Assembly (NCBI GenBank): GCA_013205605.1
Contig: JABMMK010000256.1
Span: 1-5,743, forward strand
Length of the DNA stretch: 5,743 bases
Source of the DNA: Cytophagales bacterium
GTDB taxonomy: Bacteria > Bacteroidota > Bacteroidia > Cytophagales > Spirosomataceae
Direction of reading: 5' to 3'
Of this stretch, positions 1 through 5,743 are shown in pieces. Under the pieces are notes generated by a model. It searched no databases and was not told the origin of the DNA. It saw nothing but the letters and a program-made list of their open reading frames with translations. Made by a program: the position numbers and the translations under genes. How positions within the stretch are numbered: position 1 is the first letter of the stretch; every line of letters begins with the position of its first letter.

Positions 1-622
1 AATTTCCAGTTGACGAAAGAGAAGGGCCTACTGCAAAACCATTTGAACCGGTTAATTTTTCATCCGGGTTTTGGTATTTAACTTGTGTTAATGGCTTTGG
101 CAAACCATAAAAAAGAGCCGTTTCATTTGCTGTTATGTCGCCAGTCGATATGGCGCCAATGGAACCATCTGTCCATAATAAAGGAAACCAAGGCTCAAAA
201 TGGGTGATTAACCGAGGTTTAACTTCAGGATGTGTCTTTAAAAAGTAATTGATTCCGTCTGCATAGGCATTCAACAGTTTTTTTAGCCAAAGTGGGCTTG
301 TTTTGTATTCTTCTTTGGCTTCATTTGCGTCAATGATCAATTTGATGTATAAATCATAGGCCTGCTCTTTTTCTACTTTGACCTCGGACATTCGACCTAA
401 TTTTTCAATATAATTCATTTCTACTCGTGCAAAATCATCTTCACATTGGGCAAACATCAGGCCAAATACGGCATCCGCATCTGTCTTCCCATAAATATGT
501 GGAATTCCCCATTCATCTCGATGAATGATCACTCTTTTCGCTTGGGCGTCATATTGACCCTTGATTTCACTTAGGCTCGTTAAGGAGAAAAATAGAAAAA
601 TAAGTGTAAATAATTTCTGCAT
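1..622 (-). CDS. Penicillin acylase family protein (Ntn hydrolase), N-terminal part, runs off left edge
   Basis: Open frame of 207 codons from ATG at 622 to the window edge with no stop; the rest of the gene lies outside. Residues 1-22 form a hydrophobic signal peptide ending near Lys-Gly-Gln and lack a lipobox Cys, so the enzyme is probably exported by signal peptidase I. DEWGIPHIYG (36-45) and the following ADAVFGLMFAQCEDDFARVE stretch (49-68) are typical of the alpha chain of penicillin acylase/acyl-homoserine-lactone acylase/aculeacin acylase enzymes. The motif TGSNGFAV (191-198) matches the autoprocessing site: the chain should be cut after Gly192, freeing Ser193 as the N-terminal nucleophile of the beta chain. 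Family members hydrolyse amide bonds of N-acyl compounds; the substrate here cannot be told (beta-lactam, acyl-homoserine lactone, lipopeptide or other). The predicted alpha chain is about 170 residues. The gene starts 122 bases after the 431 aa gene and may be co-transcribed. Family call firm, substrate open. Confidence 0.92.
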   Translation of the reverse strand, partial: MQKLFTLIFLFFSLTSLSEIKGQYDAQAKRVIIHRDEWGIPHIYGKTDADAVFGLMFAQCEDDFARVEMNYIEKLGRMSEVKVEKEQAYDLYIKLIIDANEAKEEYKTSPLWLKKLLNAYADGINYFLKTHPEVKPRLITHFEPWFPLLWTDGSIGAISTGDITANETALFYGLPKPLTQVKYQNPDEKLTGSNGFAVGPSLSSTGN

Positions 623-630
623 GGCTTGTG

Positions 631-742
631 GATAATTTTATAAAAGTAGGAATAAAATCCGGACGGCTTACTGGCACCATCTAAAATTATCGGAGCGTTA
701 GACGCAACTATGAAGAGTTGATTGCTATTCTTTAAAATTATC
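631..742. repeat. Three copies of an AT-rich decamer at 51-base spacing
   Basis: GATAATTTTA occurs at 631-640, and its reverse complement TAAAATTATC at 682-691 and 733-742. The start points are exactly 51 bases apart. The match stops at ten bases in every copy. The repeats occupy the 122-base gap between the stop of the 431 aa gene and the acylase start. The gap has no convincing intrinsic terminator: the only hairpin seen is a 5-bp CAACT/AGTTG stem (705-709/716-720) without a U tract. The repeats could be protein-binding sites or chance in AT-rich DNA. Confidence 0.3.
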
Positions 743-744
743 TT

Positions 745-2040
745 TTAATCGATTGAACGCTCATTCAACGTTTTTCGTTGAATTTTTCGGATGGCTGACT
801 CAATGGATTTTTCCGGTTCTATGATATTATATTCTCCCCAAAAATCTGGGTCAGCTAAACTGGAAACTTTATCTGAGATAATTATATTGGAGGTCAATTT
901 TTGAGTATTTTGAATCTCTTTGGTATCCTGTTTTTTCCAATCGGTGACGGCCATTTCAAATGACGTGCTGTAGATCGTGTTGAATATTTTTTTGTCCCAA
1001 TTTAATTTAAATGTCAAATCCCCACGTGAATAAGCAAAAATCCATTTGCCATTTTCTTGTCGGTAGTTAACTTGATATCGAACTTCTGTGGGATAAACAT
1101 CAACGCCAACTGGTTTTTTACGCGTGAATTGAAGTCCTGCCATCGCTTTATCGGCTACATTGAGATGGAACGTCGCACTGATGACAGCAAGACTTTTCAC
1201 ATCGATATACATTTTGCCGTAATAGAGCGGATTTTCGTTGGTTGGTTTTTGTTTAAATGCTAAAACCAACACTTGATTATCGTTATTTTGTGTGATATCC
1301 TCCAAACTAAAATCATATAGGTCGAATGCACGTTCTGAAAATATAAAATTGGGATATTTAATTAAATCAAGGAATAAAGCGGAAAAAGGACCTCCTTGTA
1401 ATTTAAAATTTACGGTGTCTAATTTGATGTAATCCGCATTTTTTCTGCCCTTAAAAAGGTCGATTTGTTCTTGCTTAACTACTGAAAATGGCTGTTTTTG
1501 GATATTAACAATGGATTCAGAAAGGGAGACGTAGGTACGCCGTTTTCGAATCGTTTCTCGATAAAAACCAGTCATTTGAATAGGCTCATTTCCATAATTT
1601 TGTAATCGACTACTTAATACCCCTAAAAATATATTTTTCGCATCCCTCACATTGACAACCACTTCTTCGAGCATGGTATTGCTGGGTTCCAAATACAACA
1701 CATTTTTTTCAGGCTTTAATTCTGTGATTGGAACAACCTTATTATTATATCCTAAAAATGAAATGATAAGGCTTGAATTCTGCTTTTCTGTTGGAATTTT
1801 AATCGAAAAATTTCCTTCACTATTGCTAATGGTCGAGATGCTTGTTCCGGAGACTGTAATGCTCGCAAAAATTAGTTCATTCTTTGTTTTACTGTCCAAA
1901 ACAGATCCTTTGAATTGTTTAAAAGAACTGGAATCTGTCAAGTTATTGACTGAGAAACGAGCTTCTGTTTGCATTTGAGCCAGCATGATGAAGACTAATC
2001 CAATGAATCCTCGGAAATATAAGTGTAGCTTAGTTTTCAT
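745..2040 (-). CDS. Exported carboxypeptidase-like regulatory domain protein, 431 aa
   Basis: Complete gene with ATG at 2040 and TAA at 745-747. Residues 1-27 look like a signal peptide (basic start, hydrophobic core 10-21, likely cut after Thr-Glu-Ala), so the product is exported to the periplasm or outer membrane. Residues 42-127 match the CarbopepD_reg_2 beta-sandwich fold (PF13715 type): FKGSVLDSKTKNE, then a predicted S-EGNFSIKIP turn and the ISFLGYNN strand. The same fold opens many SusC/TonB-dependent receptors, but here no plug or barrel follows. The rest is a beta-rich region with FYRETIRKRRTYVSLSES (159-176) and a C-terminal FWGEYNIIEPEKSIESAI (400-417). I recognise these patterns from uncharacterised Bacteroidota proteins annotated only by the N-terminal domain. 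The function is unknown; an envelope structural or surface role is inferred. A likely promoter and an inverted repeat lie 100-145 bases upstream, which suggests its own transcription start. The acylase gene follows after 122 bases. Confidence 0.88.
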   Translation of the reverse strand: MKTKLHLYFRGFIGLVFIMLAQMQTEARFSVNNLTDSSSFKQFKGSVLDSKTKNELIFASITVSGTSISTISNSEGNFSIKIPTEKQNSSLIISFLGYNNKVVPITELKPEKNVLYLEPSNTMLEEVVVNVRDAKNIFLGVLSSRLQNYGNEPIQMTGFYRETIRKRRTYVSLSESIVNIQKQPFSVVKQEQIDLFKGRKNADYIKLDTVNFKLQGGPFSALFLDLIKYPNFIFSERAFDLYDFSLEDITQNNDNQVLVLAFKQKPTNENPLYYGKMYIDVKSLAVISATFHLNVADKAMAGLQFTRKKPVGVDVYPTEVRYQVNYRQENGKWIFAYSRGDLTFKLNWDKKIFNTIYSTSFEMAVTDWKKQDTKEIQNTQKLTSNIIISDKVSSLADPDFWGEYNIIEPEKSIESAIRKIQRKTLNERSID

Positions 2041-2147
2041 TATATGGATACAATAAAATTAATTATCAAAAATTGTAATCTTTTCCTGTCTTTTTCTTTC
2101 TCTTTTTTAATCGACATATCATCGGATAAGACAAAATATTTGAAACT

Positions 2148-2155
2148 CAAATATA
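2148..2155 (-). promoter_or_regulatory. Candidate Bacteroidota -7 element upstream of the 431 aa gene
   Basis: On the minus strand this reads TATATTTG, a full match to the Bacteroidota -7 consensus TAnnTTTG. At the expected distance upstream (18 bases) the -33 trinucleotide is TTA instead of TTG, so the match is only partial there. Transcription would start near 2141, leaving a leader of about 100 bases before ATG 2040. A second, poorer candidate (AATTTTTG) lies closer to the start, near 2070. Confidence 0.4.
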
Positions 2156-2165
2156 GGGAATGAAT

Positions 2166-2183
2166 TTACATGATAACATGTAA
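2166..2183. promoter_or_regulatory. Perfect 7-bp inverted repeat, candidate operator
   Basis: The sequence is TTACATG-ATAA-CATGTAA: two perfect 7-base arms around a 4-base spacer. It lies 10 bases upstream of the TATATTTG box at 2148-2155 and covers the position where a -33 element would sit. This placement fits a dimeric repressor or activator site controlling the 431 aa gene. It is less likely to be a terminator for the preceding 290 aa gene, because the arms have only one G or C pair cluster and no U tract follows on the minus strand. Confidence 0.4.
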
Positions 2184-2236
2184 TTAGAATCAATTTATAC
2201 GTCGTCAAACAAATTTTATCATTTGCATTGAAAAGG

Positions 2237-3109
2237 TCAGGTCTCTGAATTTTTTCGATTGTTGATCAAAAAGAACGCCAAAATTGAGAAGGCAAAGCCA
2301 ACAAAAATGAGGAAATAATTAACAGGTTTTTCAGCTGTCAGTGACATGCGAAGTAAGATGGTCGTGATGATAAAACTCGCGTTTCTAAAGATCAAATAAA
2401 ACGAAAAGTGATACATGAAGGATACAATAAGTAAGAAGACATCCATAAAAATCATCACAGAGAAAAAATCGCCATAAAAGACCGTATCGGGATTTGGATA
2501 ATTGTGATTCGATTGCATGGCGGCAAATAATTCTTGCAACCACATGGATAAACTTGAAAAACTTAACACAAACAAAATAATCATCATTAAAAATGACATG
2601 ATTTTTTTGATGGCTACAAAATGTTGAATGTCATTAATCGCATCGGAGCGGTGTGAATTTTTGTATAGTTTGTAGTAAAACATCGTAGCTGCCAACATAA
2701 GTAAGGAGGCAATTAAATCATAAACTAGACTTAATAAATGGACATCTTGGATGGAAAGGGATTTTTCAAAATCTAAATCTGCAATGTCATGAAAAAAGCT
2801 TCGCAAGGTGATTAGGGTGATTACTTCAAATTGCTTACCTATAAACTCTGAAATCGACTTGGGAATAATGATGACTAACAACAAAACCTCATAAAATAAT
2901 ATGAAACTGAAGGGCGTGTAGATTGCCTTCAGGTAACTATGCTGGAAGTCTTTAAAATACAAAACGTTGTTCGCCAAAAATATAAAACCCAAATGCAGAA
3001 CAAATGCCATTAATGCGAACCTCAAGATTAAAAGTTCCACCATTCTAACATGCTTAGGACTTACTAAGCGATCGAACAGTTGGCTGTATTTAGCTAAAAA
3101 ACTCAGCAT
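2237..3109 (-). CDS. Uncharacterised multi-pass membrane protein, 290 aa
   Basis: Complete gene with ATG at 3109 and TGA at 2237-2239. I do not recognise the family. Hydrophobic segments are visible at about 25-46, 64-83, 124-147, 170-190, 214-240, 244-256 (short) and 263-283, so six or seven membrane passes are likely. The loop at 84-116 between the second and third segments (IGKQFEVITLITLRSFFHDI) is amphipathic, with charged residues spaced between aliphatic ones, and loosely recalls ion-channel-like segments; this resemblance is weak and supports no function. A hydrophilic loop rich in Asn and Pro (200-211) separates segments four and five. There is no signal peptide, enzyme motif or soluble domain. 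The start lies 48 bases after the 118 aa gene, with a terminator-like hairpin between them, so it may be the third gene of that unit with reduced expression. No clear promoter was found in the gap. Confidence 0.85.
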   Translation of the reverse strand: MLSFLAKYSQLFDRLVSPKHVRMVELLILRFALMAFVLHLGFIFLANNVLYFKDFQHSYLKAIYTPFSFILFYEVLLLVIIIPKSISEFIGKQFEVITLITLRSFFHDIADLDFEKSLSIQDVHLLSLVYDLIASLLMLAATMFYYKLYKNSHRSDAINDIQHFVAIKKIMSFLMMIILFVLSFSSLSMWLQELFAAMQSNHNYPNPDTVFYGDFFSVMIFMDVFLLIVSFMYHFSFYLIFRNASFIITTILLRMSLTAEKPVNYFLIFVGFAFSILAFFLINNRKNSET

Positions 3110-3123
3110 ATAACATTTGGTTT

Positions 3124-3154
3124 AAAAAAATCAACACCTAAAAAAATAGGTATT
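3124..3154 (-). terminator. Terminator-like hairpin between the 118 aa and 290 aa genes
   Basis: In the minus-strand transcript an 8-bp stem AAUACCUA/UAGGUGUU (3154-3147 and 3140-3133, one G-U pair) closes a six-U loop and is followed by GA and seven U residues (3130-3124). It begins three bases after the stop of the 118 aa gene and ends 14 bases before the start of the 290 aa gene. The stem is AT-rich and so not strong; it may be a leaky terminator that lowers expression of the downstream gene. Confidence 0.5.
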
Positions 3155-3157
3155 TTT

Positions 3158-3514
3158 TTATTTTGAGGGTTTTTCTTTGACCTCTGATACAGCTTTTTGC
3201 TCGTCATTCCCCAAAGTATTTATTTGATTTTCAACAATTTCCTTGAGCGAATTATCAAAATAAACTCCATCGGATTCCATGTCTGCGATGTTGCGATGCA
3301 TGGCTTTATAGATTACTTTTTTTTCTTCTTTAGATAGCGATTTGTTTACAGCAAGATTCCCCACGAAGTTGACTAAACCTGCTCGAGGACCCGATTCTTT
3401 TTGGTAAACATAGGTCTCGTTTTCCATGACAGAGAATTCTCTGTACACCGCTATCATGAATACGATAAATAAAGTCGATATCACTGCGGTGAGTAAAATA
3501 ATATCCATATCCAT
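3158..3514 (-). CDS. Uncharacterised single-pass membrane protein, 118 aa
   Basis: Complete gene with ATG at 3514 and TAA at 3158-3160. Family not recognised. A membrane helix spans about residues 5-24, preceded by a short acidic tip (MDMD) and followed by Arg25, which predicts the N-terminus outside and about 90 residues in the cytoplasm. The soluble part has a central helical region (60-80, SKEEKKVIYKAMHRNIADME) and a charged, Lys/Glu-rich tail (103-118) that is probably disordered. There are no Cys residues or metal motifs. The start codon overlaps the stop of the upstream 59 aa gene by one base (TAATG), indicating translational coupling and probably a shared function. It may act as a small assembly or anchoring factor for a membrane complex, but that is a guess from size and topology only. 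Confidence 0.82.
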   Translation of the reverse strand: MDMDIILLTAVISTLFIVFMIAVYREFSVMENETYVYQKESGPRAGLVNFVGNLAVNKSLSKEEKKVIYKAMHRNIADMESDGVYFDNSLKEIVENQINTLGNDEQKAVSEVKEKPSK

Positions 3515-3693
3515 TATTTTTTCAATTTAGAGTTGATAAAATTCAATAAACCAAGGATTGTTGGCGGCCATAGACCAATAAAAATGGCCTTTTCCTTGTC
3601 GCCAACTACCAAAAAAAGGTATTCACTGACAAAAATGACAATTACGACAACAACGATGATCAGAATTTCTGAGGCTTTAAAGTTTTTAAACAT
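3514..3693 (-). CDS. Small membrane protein with two predicted helices, 59 aa
   Basis: Short gene with ATG at 3693 and TAA at 3514-3516, encoding 59 residues. Two hydrophobic segments are clear: about 9-31 (LIIVVVVIVIFVSEYLFLVV) and 36-54 (AIFIGLWPPTILGLLNFI), joined by a charged turn GDKEK (31-35), with a basic C-terminus (KLKK). This predicts a helical hairpin with both ends in the cytoplasm. The second helix carries a Trp-Pro-Pro-Thr motif (42-45), which looks conserved-style instead of random. The gene is real by several signs: the protein has the composition of a membrane hairpin, its stop overlaps the next start in TAATG, and a promoter-like pair lies 50-80 bases upstream. Function unknown. 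It likely partners the 118 aa protein. Confidence 0.78.
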   Translation of the reverse strand: MFKNFKASEILIIVVVVIVIFVSEYLFLVVGDKEKAIFIGLWPPTILGLLNFINSKLKK

Positions 3694-3745
3694 GACGAGT
3701 GATTAATTTTTAAACTGATATAATAAAATGAGTAAACACAGATTA

Positions 3746-3774
3746 AAAATATATGTTTATTTCTTAATTAACAA
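3746..3774 (-). promoter_or_regulatory. Candidate promoter of the 59 aa/118 aa gene pair
   Basis: On the minus strand TTG (3774-3772) is followed after 18 bases by TATATTTT (3753-3746), seven of eight matches to the Bacteroidota -7 element TAnnTTTG with normal -33 spacing. Transcription would begin near 3740, giving a leader of about 45 bases. The -33 trinucleotide falls in the U tract of the fasciclin terminator, so the two signals abut. The region is AT-rich, so a chance match is possible. Confidence 0.4.
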
Positions 3775-3805
3775 AATTAAAGCCACAGATTTTCTGTGGC
3801 TTTAA
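3773..3805 (-). terminator. Intrinsic terminator of the fasciclin gene
   Basis: A perfect 12-bp stem, TTAAAGCCACAG (3777-3788) and CTGTGGCTTTAA (3794-3805), closes a 5-base loop and is followed on the minus strand by UUUU (3776-3773). It begins 21 bases after the fasciclin stop codon. With the GC-rich centre GCCACAG this is the strongest terminator in the window and separates the fasciclin gene from the membrane-protein pair. Confidence 0.85.
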
Positions 3806-3826
3806 AAATTGGACTAAACCTTTCCC

Positions 3827-4339
3827 TTATTTAGGAAGTACAACTGAATCAATCACGTGGATGATTCCGTTTCCTGCCTTCAAATCCGTAGCAACAACCG
3901 TAGCTGTTCCTCCTTTTTCGTCAGTCAATACAACTTTTCCGTTTTTCAACGAAGCTGTTACTGTACCTCCACTAACTGTTTTCAATGCTAAAGATCCGTT
4001 CGCAGCAGTAATAGCTTTCACTACTGTTGCAGCATCGAATGTACCAGCAATAACGTGGTAAGTAAGAATTTTGGCTAGAGTAGCCTTGTTTTCAGGCTTC
4101 AATAAATAATCAACAGTTCCTGCAGGTAATTTAGCAAATGCCGCATTTACAGGTGCAAAAACAGTAAAAGGACCTGCACTCTGTAATGTCTCAACTAAAC
4201 CTGCTGCCTTTACAGCTGCAACTAAAGTAGTGTGATCTGCTGATCCGATCGCAATATCTACTACTGTTTTTTGAGCGTTTGATGCAAAACTCATGCCGAT
4301 CAAAGCGATTAATGTCAAAGTAATTGATTTTAACTTCAT
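3827..4339 (-). CDS. Secreted fasciclin (FAS1) domain protein, 170 aa
   Basis: Complete gene with ATG at 4339 and TAA at 3827-3829. Residues 1-22 form a classic signal peptide (MKLKS start, hydrophobic core, likely cut after Ser-Asn-Ala). One FAS1 domain fills the mature protein: the H1 box FTVFAPVNAAFAKLP (58-72), the central LTYHVIAG (92-99), and the H2 box GIIHVIDSVVLP (158-169). The length is that of a single FAS1 domain with little else. FAS1 domains mediate cell adhesion and matrix contacts in many organisms; in bacteria the ligands are mostly unknown, so an envelope or surface adhesion role is inferred. Signs of high expression are an A/C-only leader next to the start, a strong terminator, and an Ala/Thr/Val-rich composition with less AT-rich codons than the neighbouring genes. 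It is probably monocistronic: the flanking gaps are 197 and 133 bases. Confidence 0.96.
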   Translation of the reverse strand: MKLKSITLTLIALIGMSFASNAQKTVVDIAIGSADHTTLVAAVKAAGLVETLQSAGPFTVFAPVNAAFAKLPAGTVDYLLKPENKATLAKILTYHVIAGTFDAATVVKAITAANGSLALKTVSGGTVTASLKNGKVVLTDEKGGTATVVATDLKAGNGIIHVIDSVVLPK

Positions 4340-4356
4340 TTTTGTTTTTTTGTTTT
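4340..4356 (-). promoter_or_regulatory. A-rich translation leader of the fasciclin gene
   Basis: The 17 bases before the start codon contain only A and C on the minus strand, nearly all A. There is no Shine-Dalgarno sequence. A-rich, unstructured leaders are known to favour translation in Bacteroidota, where Shine-Dalgarno use is low, so this points to strong translation and supports the chosen start. Confidence 0.55.
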
Positions 4357-4536
4357 AGTACAATCCAATAACTCATTAATTATGAAATAGTTTTAAAAAT
4401 TTTAAATAAAAGCTCCCTTTTGTTCGTTCTTATTTGCTGCTTGGATTAAAATGGGGATTTTAAAATGTATTGATAGTATCGTTCGAATTCATAAAGTATA
4501 ACGAAGTACACCCTCACGTTGATTTGTCAATTTAAT

Positions 4537-5743
4537 CTACTTTAGTATTTGATGATTTTTAATTAATGCTTCACGTAATTCTTGGTAGGAAACTTCATGT
4601 GTTTGGCAATTTTTGTCAATAGCAATACTTGCTGCAATGGCAGCAGATTGACCTAATACCATAAAAACAGGCTCCATTCGAATGGAACCATAAGCAATAT
4701 GGGAAGATGAAAGGCAAACGGGGATAAACAAATTAGTAACTTCAGATTTTTTAGGGATGATGGATTTATAGCTAATTGGAAAGGGTGCATCGACATGCGC
4801 TTCCACATTTCCTTCGTTTTTAACATATCCGTTTAAGTCGACATACCTCTGAATGGGATGAGAGTCCATTTGGTATGCGCCTAGGCCAATCACATCTTGG
4901 GCAACAGCCAATGCCTCACAATCACGCTGGGTCATGACATAATCACTGACTAAGCGCCTTGCCTCTCTAATGTATAATTGGTCAGTCCAACCTTCATCTT
5001 GGCTAAATTCGTCTTGACACATTCCCCATTTGGAAACTACATCACGCACTTGTTTAGGAATTCTTGGATGATATGCCAAAGTCCAAATTAAGCCTTGTTG
5101 GTACTTTTTATGTAAGGATGCAATTTTCAAACGGTCTTCATAACTAGCTTCGGGGTAGAGATAATTTTGGCCAACAAAATCGGTTGAAAAGCCCTTTTGA
5201 TTATTTGTATCCGTCTTTCGGTTTGGCATTTCCGAATTTATCCAAGGCACTAAAGGGTCCCCATAATCATACATTTTATGAATTTCACCTTTGGCGGCTT
5301 CATAATTGCGAAACAATAATTCATATTCTATTTCCTTGTAACCTATTGGTTTTTTAAATGGAATCCGATTGTCAGGATGATCTGTCAGAGTCATTCGATA
5401 GCAATAGGCTTGAATTTTATGATCGGCTTGCCCATCAATTCCGGGCTTTCCAGGGCTGACAAATGGTAATAATCCACTTTTGGGATTATCCTTGACTAGA
5501 TAAGGACTAACTCCCTCGATAAAATTATGGTGAATTGAGTTCCTGGATATTTTTTTATGCAAGGTCAAGCTGACATTGTTTGCCTGAACTCCATTTAAAG
5601 ATTCTCCATATTGGCTATTTGCCTCCCGGCCTACCGTATAGCTGACCCCGGAGGCGGCCATCAAATCTCCTTCATAAGTACAATCCATAAACATTTTACC
5701 TTGATAAATCTGACCGGTTTCCATCTGTATCGATTTAATCACG
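4537..5743 (-). CDS. FAD-dependent oxidoreductase, C-terminal part, runs off right edge
   Basis: About 401 codons end at TAG 4537-4539; the frame is open to the right edge, so the true start and the N-terminal Rossmann GxGxxG region lie outside. The first codon in view is GTG at 5742, but the protein there is already mid-domain, so this is not taken as a start. Recognisable PF12831-type (FAD_oxidored) features are FMDCTYEGDLMAASGVSYTVGRE (18-40 of the visible part), where the DxTYEGDLMA motif is characteristic, YGESLNGV (45-52), and the C-terminal cofactor-side motif SIRMEPVFMVLGQSAAIAAS (353-372). Visible length fits a full protein of roughly 550-600 residues. Family members are flavoproteins of mostly unproven substrate, often found near carbohydrate or secondary-metabolite degradation genes. 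The exact reaction cannot be assigned here. No clear terminator follows; only a 4-bp TTGA/TCAA hairpin at about 4519-4530. Confidence 0.93.
   Translation of the reverse strand, partial: VIKSIQMETGQIYQGKMFMDCTYEGDLMAASGVSYTVGREANSQYGESLNGVQANNVSLTLHKKISRNSIHHNFIEGVSPYLVKDNPKSGLLPFVSPGKPGIDGQADHKIQAYCYRMTLTDHPDNRIPFKKPIGYKEIEYELLFRNYEAAKGEIHKMYDYGDPLVPWINSEMPNRKTDTNNQKGFSTDFVGQNYLYPEASYEDRLKIASLHKKYQQGLIWTLAYHPRIPKQVRDVVSKWGMCQDEFSQDEGWTDQLYIREARRLVSDYVMTQRDCEALAVAQDVIGLGAYQMDSHPIQRYVDLNGYVKNEGNVEAHVDAPFPISYKSIIPKKSEVTNLFIPVCLSSSHIAYGSIRMEPVFMVLGQSAAIAASIAIDKNCQTHEVSYQELREALIKNHQILK

Noticed and set aside
641..648. TACTTTTA on the minus strand as a -7 element for the acylase gene
   Set aside because: No -33 TTG is present at a suitable distance, and the box sits only about 20 bases before the start codon.
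1057..1263. Plus-strand open frame of 68 codons
   Set aside because: It lies wholly inside the well-supported 431 aa minus-strand gene, and its product has no domain or signal.
1652..1978. Plus-strand open frame of 108 codons
   Set aside because: It is antisense to the signal peptide and regulatory domain of the 431 aa gene; its hydrophobic stretches mirror those codons.
3861..4061. Plus-strand open frame of 66 codons
   Set aside because: It is antisense to the fasciclin coding sequence, which has strong family evidence; the Ala/Val-rich product is a codon shadow.
4191..4376. Minus-strand open frame of 61 codons overlapping the fasciclin start
   Set aside because: It is an out-of-frame reading of the fasciclin leader and 5' end, with no recognisable domain.
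4462..4469. TACATTTT on the minus strand as a -7 element for the fasciclin gene
   Set aside because: It matches seven of eight consensus bases, but no TTG lies 17-23 bases upstream and the leader would exceed 110 bases, so it is too weak to list.
4500..4536. TTGACA-like box on the minus strand after the FAD oxidoreductase gene
   Set aside because: TTGACA (4529-4524) is followed at the right distance only by TACTTCG, which does not match the -7 consensus.

Overview
The window is AT-rich DNA that looks like a member of the Bacteroidota, probably near the Cytophagales (inference). The evidence is a carboxypeptidase-like regulatory-domain protein, a small secreted fasciclin protein, a PF12831-type FAD oxidoreductase, TAnnTTTG-like promoter elements, and A-rich leaders in place of Shine-Dalgarno sites. 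All seven protein genes I can support lie on the minus strand, so transcription runs from the right edge to the left. The first and last genes are cut by the window edges.

Layout in order of transcription: (1) 5743-4537, the C-terminal ~400 residues of an FAD-dependent oxidoreductase; (2) 4339-3827, a complete secreted one-domain fasciclin (FAS1) protein, followed by a strong hairpin terminator at 3773-3805; (3) 3693-3514, a 59-residue protein with two predicted membrane helices, which shares one base (TAATG) with (4) 3514-3158, a 118-residue protein with one membrane helix, followed at once by a terminator-like hairpin at 3124-3154; (5) 3109-2237, a 290-residue protein with about seven membrane segments and no recognised family; (6) 2040-745, a 431-residue exported protein with an N-terminal carboxypeptidase-regulatory-like domain; (7) 622-1, the N-terminal 207 residues of a secreted penicillin-acylase-family Ntn hydrolase, cut 14 residues past its predicted catalytic serine.

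Most products are predicted to be exported or in the membrane, so the region serves the cell envelope. I do not see one pathway that joins them. The 59 aa and 118 aa genes form a tight pair, and the 290 aa gene may join them if the hairpin between is only partly effective. The 431 aa gene and the acylase may share a transcript across a 122-base gap. The FAD oxidoreductase and the fasciclin gene look independent.

No tRNA, rRNA, CRISPR array, insertion sequence or riboswitch was recognised, and no stretch longer than about 200 bases lacks a gene. This looks mostly like an ordinary chromosomal region. The best leads are the uncharacterised small-membrane-protein pair with its terminator or attenuator, and a perfect inverted repeat beside a consensus -7 element upstream of the 431 aa gene.
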